In this document: one piece after another, positions 8,532-14,374 of the stretch
Layout: each line of letters starts with the position of its first letter
How positions within the stretch are numbered: the first letter of the stretch is position 1
DNA from: Clostridiales bacterium
Lineage (GTDB): Bacteria; Bacillota; Clostridia; Peptostreptococcales; Anaerovoracaceae
Length of the DNA stretch: 17,260 nucleotides
Reading direction: 5' to 3'
NCBI GenBank assembly: GCA_003542355.1
Contig: DPKU01000137.1
Coordinates: 1 to 17,260 of the forward strand
Translations under genes and position numbers: made by a program
The notes under the pieces: generated by a model
What the model was told of the DNA's origin: nothing
The model's input: the letters and a program-made list of their open reading frames with translations, nothing else
Database searches by the model: none

Positions 8532-8969
8532 CTACTCGTATGCCGATTCCCTGAGTGCGAGCGCGAAATCTTCCTGCACACCGGTCTGGCCATCCAGGTA
8601 GACCATCTCCTGAAAAGTGGGATACACCATGCCCATTGCCATGGCTTTGGCTTCCACCGTGGCAATACTGGTCGCTGTCTGAATTTCCACCTCCAGATTC
8701 TGGACCGTCCGCTCCACAGACAGGATCTGCCGGTTCAAAGTGTTGATATCGTACTGCATCTTCGACGAGAACGCATTGACACCGATAAGCCCGATAAATA
8801 CAAAGCCGCAGAGCACCAGCAAAAAGAATGCCTGCACACGTTGGCGAACACCCAAAGGAACCGGTTTGACCTGAACTTCCGCAACAGCCTTGCTGCGGGT
8901 CGGAAAAGGTTCTGCATCAAAGCGGATGTATTCGGTTGTATACGCTGCCATTCTCTCTGCAGAGGTCAT
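8532..8969 (-). CDS. ftsL: FtsL-like septum formation protein
   Basis: This small bitopic membrane protein (145 aa) sits in the position always held by ftsL, between rsmH and the class B PBP. A charged cytoplasmic tail of about 44 residues precedes one hydrophobic segment (about 46-67). A predicted extracytoplasmic coiled coil follows (about 70-100: heptad-like 'INTLNRQILSVERTVQNLEV'). The C-terminal 'VEAKAMAMGMVYPTFQEMVYL' matches the usual FtsL ending, where a short helix leads to a 'GMVYP...VVYL'-like stretch. FtsL pairs with DivIC and FtsQ to activate FtsW and its PBP. The ATG at 8969 has AAAGGA eight bases upstream; a second ATG seven codons in is less well served. FtsL sequences diverge strongly, so the call rests on topology, the C-terminal motif and synteny. 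Confidence 0.88.
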   Translation of the reverse strand: MTSAERMAAYTTEYIRFDAEPFPTRSKAVAEVQVKPVPLGVRQRVQAFFLLVLCGFVFIGLIGVNAFSSKMQYDINTLNRQILSVERTVQNLEVEIQTATSIATVEAKAMAMGMVYPTFQEMVYLDGQTGVQEDFALALRESAYE

Positions 8970-8985
8970 TTTGCCGATCCTTTCT

Positions 8986-9921
8986 CTATAATTTCTCTAT
9001 CACCCTGAGTTTTGCACTGCGGGATCTGGGATTCTGCTCGATCTCTTCGGCCGAAGCCGTCAGCGGCTTGCCGGTGATTTTCTTGATGTCGGTCTTCTTT
9101 CCACAAGCGCATATCGGCAGTCCGGGAGGACAGGTGCAAGGATTGATCCGGCGATTGATGTGCTCCTTGACGATGCGGTCTTCCAGCGAGTGGAAGGTGA
9201 TCACTGCCAATCTTCCTCCGGAGGCCAGAACATCCGTCAGATCGCTGAGCGCCCGTTCCAGGTGGCCCAGTTCATCGTTCACTTCAATACGGATCGCCTG
9301 AAATGTCCGTTTGGCCGGATGAGGTCCTTCTCTGCGGGCTCGGGCCGGGATGGCCGCCTTGATGATCTCTACAAGCTGCGATGTGGTAGTGATCCGCTGT
9401 TGTGTCCGGGCTTCGACGATGAAATCCGCAATGCGGGAGGCCCATCGCTCTTCTCCGTAATCCTTCAGGATCCTGTGAATTTCTCCCTGGGCGTATTCAT
9501 TGACGACGACCTCAGCGGTAAGGGATCCCTGGGGATCCATACGCATGTCCAAGGGCGCTTCGTGCATGTAGGAGAAGCCTCTGGACGGTGTATCAAGTTG
9601 AAAAGACGAAACGCCCAGATCCAACAGGATGCCATCCACTTTTTCCAGATTCAGTGAATTCAGGATCGCGCGAATGTCGGAATAGTTTCCACGGATCAAG
9701 CTCCGCTTGCAGGTGGTGTCAGCCAATCGCAAGTCTGCAGCTTCCAATGCTGCGGGGTCCTGATCCACCCCTACAAAACGCCCGTCCCAGGATAAGGAGC
9801 TGCAGATGCCCAGAGCATGTCCGCCGCCGCCCAGTGTGCCGTCCACATAGATTCCTTTGGGGCGGACTGCCAGGTTTTCCAGCACTTCGTTATATAAGAC
9901 AGGTACGTGATAATATTCCAT
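8986..9921 (-). CDS. rsmH: 16S rRNA (cytosine(1402)-N(4))-methyltransferase RsmH (MraW)
   Basis: RsmH (311 aa, normal size) uses S-adenosylmethionine to N4-methylate C1402 of 16S rRNA in the decoding centre. The family is clear from the start 'YYHVPVLYNEVLENL', the SAM-binding loop 'DGTLGGGGHALGI' (27-39), 'DGILLDLGVSSFQLD', 'RGFSYMHEAPLDMRMD', 'KRTFQAIRIEVNDEL' and 'ITFHSLEDRIVKEH'. A Cys-rich stretch near the C-terminus ('PCTCPPGLPICACGKK') is usual in this family. The ATG at 9921 begins five bases after the mraZ stop, with AGGTG inside the mraZ 3' end as the probable ribosome site. Second gene of the dcw operon. Confidence 0.98.
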   Translation of the reverse strand: MEYYHVPVLYNEVLENLAVRPKGIYVDGTLGGGGHALGICSSLSWDGRFVGVDQDPAALEAADLRLADTTCKRSLIRGNYSDIRAILNSLNLEKVDGILLDLGVSSFQLDTPSRGFSYMHEAPLDMRMDPQGSLTAEVVVNEYAQGEIHRILKDYGEERWASRIADFIVEARTQQRITTTSQLVEIIKAAIPARARREGPHPAKRTFQAIRIEVNDELGHLERALSDLTDVLASGGRLAVITFHSLEDRIVKEHINRRINPCTCPPGLPICACGKKTDIKKITGKPLTASAEEIEQNPRSRSAKLRVIEKL

Positions 9922-9926
9922 AGGTT

Positions 9927-10358
9927 CTACACCTGATAGGTTTCCCCGATCTTCTTGAAATCGTCCGGTGAAAGTTTTCCGCCGATCTCAGAATTCTCGT
10001 AGATTTCTCTGGACCAAAGCTCGACCCGGTCCAGCATTCCGATGGTGACCAGATCCTTCTGGACTTCGGCGATGTCTTTCAGGTATTGCGGCAACGTGAT
10101 CCTTCCCTGTTTATCGATCTCGCATTCCACCGCGTTTGCATACATATACCTGAGGAATGCCCGGGCCTTTTCGTCGGAGCGCGGCAGCGTTGCCAGTTTG
10201 TTCTGCTGCTCTGCCCAGGTCGACATGGGATAAATGACAAGACACTGGTCCAGACCCCTTGTCAGGACGCATTTATACCCAAGTTCATCTCTGAACTTGG
10301 CCGGCACGATCAGCCGATTTTTTGCGTCTATGGAGTTTTGATAAACACCCATTAACAA
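9927..10358 (-). CDS. mraZ: Transcriptional regulator MraZ (TTG start)
   Basis: MraZ (143 aa) has two SpoVT/AbrB-like repeats, each with the DxxxR signature: 'DAKNRLIVPAKFRDEL' near the N-terminus and 'DKQGRITLPQYLKD' in the second half. It is the DNA-binding regulator of the dcw operon, of which it is normally the first gene, and binds repeats in its own promoter. I choose TTG at 10356-10358 rather than ATG at 10350-10352. The TTG lies 8 bases after GGGGGA, while the ATG would be 14 away. The resulting N-terminus MLMGVYQNSIDAK also matches the common family form MFMGEYQHTIDAK. The difference is two residues. The following rsmH starts five bases after the stop. Confidence 0.96.
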   Translation of the reverse strand: MLMGVYQNSIDAKNRLIVPAKFRDELGYKCVLTRGLDQCLVIYPMSTWAEQQNKLATLPRSDEKARAFLRYMYANAVECEIDKQGRITLPQYLKDIAEVQKDLVTIGMLDRVELWSREIYENSEIGGKLSPDDFKKIGETYQV

Positions 10359-10366
10359 GATAGTGA

Positions 10367-10372
10367 TCCCCC
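10367..10372 (-). promoter_or_regulatory. Ribosome binding site supporting the mraZ TTG start
   Basis: GGGGGA on the minus strand lies 8 bases from TTG 10358 and 14 bases from ATG 10352. The spacing favours the TTG codon. Confidence 0.6.
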
Positions 10373-10388
10373 AGTGCTTTTATTAACT

Positions 10389-10415
10389 CCACTATAAACC
10401 ACTTTACTCCCGCAT
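10389..10415 (-). promoter_or_regulatory. Probable MraZ box (10-bp-period GTGG repeats)
   Basis: On the minus strand AAAGTGG (10399-10405) and ATAGTGG (10389-10395) repeat with an exact 10-base period, and a degenerate third unit ATGCGGG (10409-10415) keeps the same phase. Known MraZ sites are direct repeats with a 10-bp period, TGGG-type in Escherichia coli and AAAGTG-type in mollicutes. The units overlap the promoter spacer and the -10 element, which fits autorepression. The assignment is an inference from pattern and place. Confidence 0.65.
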
Positions 10416-10419
10416 GCAA
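10391..10419 (-). promoter_or_regulatory. Sigma-A-type promoter of the dcw operon
   Basis: On the minus strand TTGCAT (10414-10419) and TATAGT (10391-10396) are 17 bases apart, close to the housekeeping consensus. The predicted transcript would begin near 10384 and have a leader of about 25 bases before the mraZ TTG. Confidence 0.75.
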
Positions 10420-10522
10420 GTAATTTTTGAATAAAAATGGGCGAATACACCACCTTTCCCTACCTTCTGCCCAACGTTTCCTCCACCGGCCGAATTACGA
10501 CAAAACTCCTGTAAAACAACAA

Positions 10523-10550
10523 AAAAATCCCTGCTCAAACAGGGATTTTT
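10523..10550. terminator. Bidirectional intrinsic terminator upstream of mraZ and fluC
   Basis: AAAAATCCCTG and CAGGGATTTTT form a perfect 11-bp stem with a six-base loop (ctcaaa). The plus direction has five T. The minus direction has seven T followed by further T-rich sequence, so it looks stronger leftward. No plus-strand gene ends here. Its likely job is to stop leftward transcription coming from the DUF2284-like gene across fluC, and so to insulate the dcw promoter. It lies upstream of the fluC promoter and is therefore not an attenuator of fluC. Confidence 0.85.
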
Positions 10551-10559
10551 CGCTACTCG

Positions 10560-10588
10560 TTGCATACCGGGCATGTTTTGCATATAAT
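10560..10588 (+). promoter_or_regulatory. Sigma-A-type promoter of fluC
   Basis: TTGCAT (10560-10565) and a perfect TATAAT (10583-10588) are separated by 17 bases. Predicted transcription start is near 10595, leaving a leader of about 60 bases before the fluC ATG. Confidence 0.8.
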
Positions 10589-10655
10589 AAATCCGGTTAA
10601 TGTCATCGGCCGGAATCTGATCTGGCCGTTCAAACGATAAGAAAGGATACCAGAG

Positions 10656-11030
10656 ATGACGCAATGTCTCCTGGTGGGTGCCGGCGGTTTTCTCGGCGCG
10701 GCAGCCCGCTATCTCGTGATGCAGACGCCCCTCAGCATCGGCGCATTTCCCGTCAAGACACTTTTGATCAATTTCGTCGGCGCCCTGATCGTAGGGATCC
10801 TGACGGAAATGACAGGAGAGTATCCGCCCCTGAGCAGCAATCGTATGTTTTTTCTGGAGATGGGCTTCTGCGGAGGATTTACAGCCTTCTCAGCTTTCGG
10901 GCTGGAAACAGTCATGTTGTTTGAAAACGGCCGGAGCAACACGGCCTATCTGTACATCGCGCTCAGCGTCGGATTGTGCCTGGCAGGCGTGGTCATGGGT
11001 CGCGCCTTTATCAAGTCCGTCAAAGGATAG
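10656..11030 (+). CDS. fluC: Fluoride ion channel FluC (CrcB)
   Basis: FluC/CrcB (124 aa) is a small four-helix membrane protein that dimerises in antiparallel fashion to form a fluoride-selective exporting channel. Evidence is the N-terminal 'GAGGFLGAAARY' (8-19), the conserved Asn in 'LLINFVGALIVG' (N39) and the channel motif 'GFCGGFTAFSAFGLE' (70-84), a variant of the usual GGFTTFSTF. A fourth hydrophobic helix closes the protein. Only one copy is present here, consistent with a homodimer, whereas some Firmicutes have two adjacent copies. The ATG at 10656 is preceded by AAAGGA at 8 bases. The 3' end overlaps the opposing DUF2284-like gene by 11 bases. Confidence 0.95.
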   Translation: MTQCLLVGAGGFLGAAARYLVMQTPLSIGAFPVKTLLINFVGALIVGILTEMTGEYPPLSSNRMFFLEMGFCGGFTAFSAFGLETVMLFENGRSNTAYLYIALSVGLCLAGVVMGRAFIKSVKG

Positions 11031-11499
11031 TCTCTCCGGTCCCCCTGAGCAGTCCGCCAACAACGGTGAGCCGATCAGGTGCGGAGCCTTCCGCTGCCCA
11101 CTGCAGTGATATACCAAGTAGTTCCCGGCAAAGTTTTTCCACATTGCCACCCAGCGACTGGATGCTGTAGCGCATGCCTTCTTCCCTCAGGCCTCCGCCG
11201 CTTCCGGACGAAAGACACAGGCTGCCCGGAACAGTTCGCTCCATGGAAAACAGACGTTCCGTAAGCTGCTGATCAGCATCTTCCCAGGAATCACCGGCAG
11301 GAATGGACAGCGCGTACAGATCCAGATACGCAAAATGTTTCCAGAATTCGGGCACATCAAAATCGTGGGGAGGACACGCAGGGTTGATTCCATAGTTTTC
11401 GCAGCTGCGGCAGGATTCCTCAAAACGCTCCGGCTCCAGATAGTGCAGGATCATTTCCTGAATGGGCACTGTGGCCGTATGTAACATACTTTTTCTCAT
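11020..11499 (-). CDS. DUF2284-like putative metal-binding protein, reduced in cysteines
   Basis: The protein (159 aa from ATG 11499) carries 'CRSCENYGINPACPP' (Cys30, Cys33, Cys42). This matches the N-terminal CxxC...CPP pattern of DUF2284 proteins, which are thought to bind metal or an Fe-S cluster; their function is unknown. The C-terminal part 'RYSIQSLGGNVEKLC...LLGISLQW' also follows the family pattern. The second cysteine cluster expected before it is absent: the region reads 'GSLCLSSGSGGGLREEGM' with a single Cys. The open frame extends to ATG 11559, but that codon lies inside the divergent promoter region. An extended -10 (TGTTATAAT) just upstream of 11499 suggests translation begins at ATG 11499 or ATG 11487. 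The family call is from memory of motifs only, so it is moderate. Confidence 0.6.
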   Translation of the reverse strand: MRKSMLHTATVPIQEMILHYLEPERFEESCRSCENYGINPACPPHDFDVPEFWKHFAYLDLYALSIPAGDSWEDADQQLTERLFSMERTVPGSLCLSSGSGGGLREEGMRYSIQSLGGNVEKLCRELLGISLQWAAEGSAPDRLTVVGGLLRGTGETIL

Positions 11500-11508
11500 A
11501 GCATATCG

Positions 11509-11536
11509 ATTATAACATGGCGCCTCTCCAAGTAAA
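11509..11536 (-). promoter_or_regulatory. Probable promoter of the DUF2284-like gene
   Basis: On the minus strand TTTACT (11531-11536) and TATAAT (11509-11514) are 16 bases apart, and TG one base before the -10 makes it an extended -10 element. Transcription would begin near 11502, giving a very short leader and arguing against the ATG at 11559. Confidence 0.55.
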
Positions 11537-11553
11537 GGCTGCGGCGCTTTATT

Positions 11554-11582
11554 TTGCATTCCGAAGGCAATCGTGATATCAT
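11554..11582 (+). promoter_or_regulatory. Sigma-A-type promoter of the NYN-LOTUS/rnhB/M20 operon
   Basis: TTGCAT (11554-11559) and TATCAT (11577-11582) are 17 bases apart. Transcription would begin near 11589, about 30 bases before the ATG at 11620. It is divergent from the DUF2284-like promoter. Confidence 0.65.
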
Positions 11583-11619
11583 ATTTTCATCGGAAAATGC
11601 AGCTTCCAAAGGAGGAACT

Positions 11620-12525
11620 ATGGCAACCAGTGATCGAAGGTTCGCAGTCCTGATCGACGCGGACAACATCTCGGATAAATACATTAAAATCATACTCGAC
11701 GAAATTTCTAATGACGGTGAGGCCACTTATAAAAGGATCTACGGAGATTGGACCAAGCCTGCGCTGGCACCCTGGAAAAGGGTACTGCTGGAACATTCGG
11801 TCACACCGATCCAGCAATATGGCTATACTACGGGGAAAAACGCCACGGACTCGGCCATGATCATCGATGCTATGGATATTCTATACTCAGGCAATGTTGA
11901 AGGATTCTGCCTAGTCACAAGCGACAGCGACTTTACCCGGTTGGCCTCCCGGCTCAGAGAATCCGGTATGATGGTCGTGGGCATGGGCGAAAAGAAAACA
12001 CCAAAAGCATTTATATCGGCATGCAATAAGTTTAAGTATTTGGACATCCTTTCGGGCGGGGCGAATATGGGATCCGAAAAGAGCAGAAATGCGCCCAGAT
12101 CAAAACCGTCTCAGCCTAAAGTGAGCAAACCTGCTCCATCCAAAACCGTCAGCACTGTCAAGACGCCGGTGAAAGCTGAACAGGATCTGAAAGCCGGCAA
12201 GTATAAAGCGCAGGATGTGGGGATCGTCTCCGCCGAAGAAGACGACGACTTCCCTGTGGCCGAAGTAACCAGCCTGGAAACCATCCGGACCGCCATTGCC
12301 ACCATCATCGCAGAGAATTCAGACGAAGACGGCTGGGTCTCCATAAGCGATCTGGGCAACCGCTTGCTCAAGAGGTATCCGGACTTTGACGTCAGAAACT
12401 ACGGATTCCCGAAACTGACCCCATTCCTGAAGTCGCTGAAAGGTTTTGAAATGAAATCGATCCGCAACGAAAACTCCAGCGTCCGGCAGGTATTCCTCCG
12501 GGAACTGCAGCCTGACCGGGAATGA
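11620..12525 (+). CDS. NYN-domain (LabA/DUF88-like) nuclease with C-terminal OST-HTH/LOTUS domain
   Basis: This 301-aa cytoplasmic protein has two domains. Residues 1-148 are a NYN (PIN-like) ribonuclease domain. Its acidic metal-binding positions are Asp13 and Asp15 in 'VLIDADN', Asp77 in 'GKNATDSAM', and Asp102 and Asp104 in 'VTSDSDF'. A basic Pro/Ser/Lys-rich linker (about 150-216) follows. Residues 218-296 ('SLETIRTAIATII ... VRQVFLREL') look like an OST-HTH/LOTUS winged-helix domain, a fold that binds RNA and is joined to NYN domains in bacteria and in the animal protein MARF1. The substrate is unknown. The start at 11620 is fixed by AAAGGAGG five bases before ATG; the longer frame from 11554 lies over the promoter. 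The rnhB ATG begins one base after the stop (TGAGATG), so the two are co-translated. Confidence 0.9.
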   Translation: MATSDRRFAVLIDADNISDKYIKIILDEISNDGEATYKRIYGDWTKPALAPWKRVLLEHSVTPIQQYGYTTGKNATDSAMIIDAMDILYSGNVEGFCLVTSDSDFTRLASRLRESGMMVVGMGEKKTPKAFISACNKFKYLDILSGGANMGSEKSRNAPRSKPSQPKVSKPAPSKTVSTVKTPVKAEQDLKAGKYKAQDVGIVSAEEDDDFPVAEVTSLETIRTAIATIIAENSDEDGWVSISDLGNRLLKRYPDFDVRNYGFPKLTPFLKSLKGFEMKSIRNENSSVRQVFLRELQPDRE

Positions 12526-12526
12526 G

Positions 12527-13210
12527 ATGACCAAAGAAGAACGGAACAGAAGACTCCAACAGCGGCTGCTGGATATGCGCCGCTACGAAGAAGCGCTGCA
12601 AGAAACGGGCGTTTCTTTGATTGCAGGCGTGGATGAAGTAGGCAGAGGCCCACTGGCCGGCCCTGTCACTGCTGCAGCTGTGATCCTTCCTCCGAACTGC
12701 GGCATCCTGGGTATCGACGATTCAAAGAAGCTGAGCGCTGCGAAGCGGGAATCGCTGGCAGTCGAGATCCGTCAGCAGGCGATCTGCTGGGCGCTTGGAT
12801 GGTGCGACAGTGAACGGATCGATCAGATCAACATCCTGCAGGCGACAAAAGAAGCCATGACCATGGCATTGCAAGGGCTTTCGATCCGACCACAGCATGT
12901 GCTCATCGATGCGCTGAGCCTGCCGGAGCTGGAATGGCCCCAGACGGCCATCGTTCGGGGCGACAGCCTGTCGGTGAACATCGCGGCTGCCTCGATCCTG
13001 GCTAAAGTTGCCCGGGATGCCAGAATGCTGGAGTATCACACCATCTATCCCGGCTACGCCTTCGATAAAAACAAAGGGTACGGTACCCGGGCACATTTCG
13101 AAGGACTGGACCGTCAAGGTCTTTGTCCGATCCACCGCAATAGCTTTCTGCGAAACTATCTGGAAAGAGGCAATTTATGGACAGCAAACGCATCGATGAA
13201 CCCCAAATAG
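12527..13210 (+). CDS. rnhB: Ribonuclease HII
   Basis: RNase HII (227 aa) cleaves the RNA strand of RNA-DNA hybrids and removes single ribonucleotides misincorporated in DNA. The four catalytic acids are visible: Asp36 and Glu37 in 'AGVDEVGRGPLAGPV', Asp128 in 'VLIDAL' and Asp164 in 'ASILAKVARD'. 'DDSKKLS', 'IVRGDSLSVNIAAAS' and 'KNKGYGTRAH' complete the family pattern. An N-terminal extension of about 30 charged residues precedes the catalytic core, as in many Gram-positive RnhB proteins. The gene starts one base after the NYN-LOTUS stop with no strong ribosome site of its own, so it is probably translationally coupled. Its last 34 bases overlap the start of the M20 gene. Confidence 0.97.
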   Translation: MTKEERNRRLQQRLLDMRRYEEALQETGVSLIAGVDEVGRGPLAGPVTAAAVILPPNCGILGIDDSKKLSAAKRESLAVEIRQQAICWALGWCDSERIDQINILQATKEAMTMALQGLSIRPQHVLIDALSLPELEWPQTAIVRGDSLSVNIAAASILAKVARDARMLEYHTIYPGYAFDKNKGYGTRAHFEGLDRQGLCPIHRNSFLRNYLERGNLWTANASMNPK

Positions 13211-14370
13211 AAGAGCTCCGGGCACTGCTGCAGAAAGAGATCCTGCGATACACGCCTCTGGCCGAAGAACTGAGCGACTGGTTGTTTCGACATCCGGAAA
13301 CATCCGGCCGGGAAGCTGCGTCTTCCAAGCGGATCGCCGAGCTGCTGGAAGCGGAAGGATATCAGGTAACCTACCCCGTCGGCGGCCTGGACACTGCGTT
13401 CAAAGCTGTATTCGGCAACAATACGCACCGCCGAAAAATAGGGATCATGACCGAATATGATGCTCTGCCGGAGATCGGTCACGCCTGCGGCCACAATGTG
13501 AGCGCCGCCATCAGTGTTCTGGCAGGATTGGCGTTACGACCGCTGCAGGATGCCCTGGATCTGGATGTGCACGTGATCGGCACACCTGCAGAAGAACGAG
13601 GCGGCGGCAAGGCCACGCTTATCGAGAACGGCGTTATCGCTGGGTACGACATGGCCATGATGGTCCATCTGTTCGACAGCAATCTGCTCTCTCCGCTCTG
13701 CCTGGCATTGCGGGGAAATACTTATAAATTCAAAGGGAAATCTGCCCACGGCGCCGCTGCGCCCTGGGAGGGAAAGAACGCTTTGAACGGTGTCCAGCTG
13801 ATGTTCCACGGCATCGATATGCTCCGTCAGCACGTCAAGCCGGATGTACGCATCCATGGCATCATTCGTGAAGGCGGACAGATCCCCAATACGGTTCCGG
13901 AAGAAGCCAGCTGCGAATTCTACGTGCGGGCGGAGGACAAGGATTATGCGGACGAAGTGCAGCGTCTTGTAGACGACTGCGCCAACGGGGCGGCTATCGC
14001 CACCCAGACCCGCTGTGAAAAAACCTCGTCCTTCCCTTCTTACTCGAACCTGAAAAAAAATGGACCCGGACTGGATGTCCTGGCCCGTGTTTACGAAGAG
14101 CTGGGGTTGGATCTGAATGGGGATCCAGGAAAGATCTTCGCATCCACCGATGCTGGAAATGTGAGTTATGTATGCCCCACATTCCACCCTTGCCTTCAGA
14201 TCGCGCCGACCGGAACTGCGCTTCACACCCTGGATTTCGCCGAATACGCCGGTGGAGAAGCCGGACGGAAGGCACTGGCTGTGGGCGCCCGGATCATCGG
14301 TCTTCAAAGCTTGAAAATATTCAGCGACGCCCGCCTGCTGGCAGACGTCGCACGGGATTTTTCCAAGTGA
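13177..14370 (+). CDS. M20-family amidohydrolase/metallopeptidase (AbgB/PM20D2-like)
   Basis: This 397-aa cytoplasmic zinc hydrolase belongs to the M20 clan and probably cleaves an amide bond in a dipeptide or N-acylated amino acid. Motifs: 'GIMTEYDALPEIGHACGHN' (89-107, with Asp95, Cys104 and His106 as likely metal or active-site positions), 'GTPAEERGGGKATLIENG' (135-152, catalytic Glu pair), His164, and 'GKSAHGAAAPWEGKNAL' (187-203, His191, dimerisation domain). 'STDAGNVSYVCPTFHP' sits near the C-terminus. The 'PAEE.GGGK' and 'TDAGNVSY.CP' forms resemble AbgB and PM20D2 rather than carboxypeptidases of other M20 groups; the exact substrate cannot be told. ATG 13177 has AAAGAGG six bases upstream, inside rnhB. 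The operon ends at the terminator starting at 14400. Confidence 0.9.
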   Translation: MDSKRIDEPQIEELRALLQKEILRYTPLAEELSDWLFRHPETSGREAASSKRIAELLEAEGYQVTYPVGGLDTAFKAVFGNNTHRRKIGIMTEYDALPEIGHACGHNVSAAISVLAGLALRPLQDALDLDVHVIGTPAEERGGGKATLIENGVIAGYDMAMMVHLFDSNLLSPLCLALRGNTYKFKGKSAHGAAAPWEGKNALNGVQLMFHGIDMLRQHVKPDVRIHGIIREGGQIPNTVPEEASCEFYVRAEDKDYADEVQRLVDDCANGAAIATQTRCEKTSSFPSYSNLKKNGPGLDVLARVYEELGLDLNGDPGKIFASTDAGNVSYVCPTFHPCLQIAPTGTALHTLDFAEYAGGEAGRKALAVGARIIGLQSLKIFSDARLLADVARDFSK

Positions 14371-14374
14371 TCGC

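Larger units (their letters stand above)
10420..10655. other. Intergenic region between the dcw promoter and fluC
   Basis: It holds, left to right, an AT-rich patch just upstream of the dcw -35 box, a pyrimidine-rich stretch (10448-10488, G-rich on the minus strand), the bidirectional terminator, the fluC promoter and a leader of about 60 bases. The leader contains a 5-bp hairpin (CGGCC at 10607-10611 with GGCCG at 10624-10628). I looked for the fluoride riboswitch often found before crcB/fluC and did not recognise its conserved core. No tRNA or small gene was recognised. Confidence 0.6.

Noticed and set aside
10592..10628. Two mutually exclusive hairpins before fluC (TCCGG/CCGGA and CGGCC/GGCCG), a possible switch
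   Set aside because: The first arm at 10592-10596 lies at or before the predicted transcription start near 10595, so it would hardly be in the RNA; stems are only 5 bp.
10404..10664. 86-codon minus-strand open frame over the intergenic region
   Set aside because: It spans the bidirectional terminator and the fluC promoter, and the sequence has no domain-like pattern.
11500..11559. ATG at 11559 as start of the DUF2284-like gene, and the plus-strand frame from 11554 as start of the NYN gene
   Set aside because: Both ATG codons fall in promoter sequence. The NYN gene has a strong AAAGGAGG before ATG 11620, and an extended -10 sits between 11559 and 11499 for the DUF2284-like gene.
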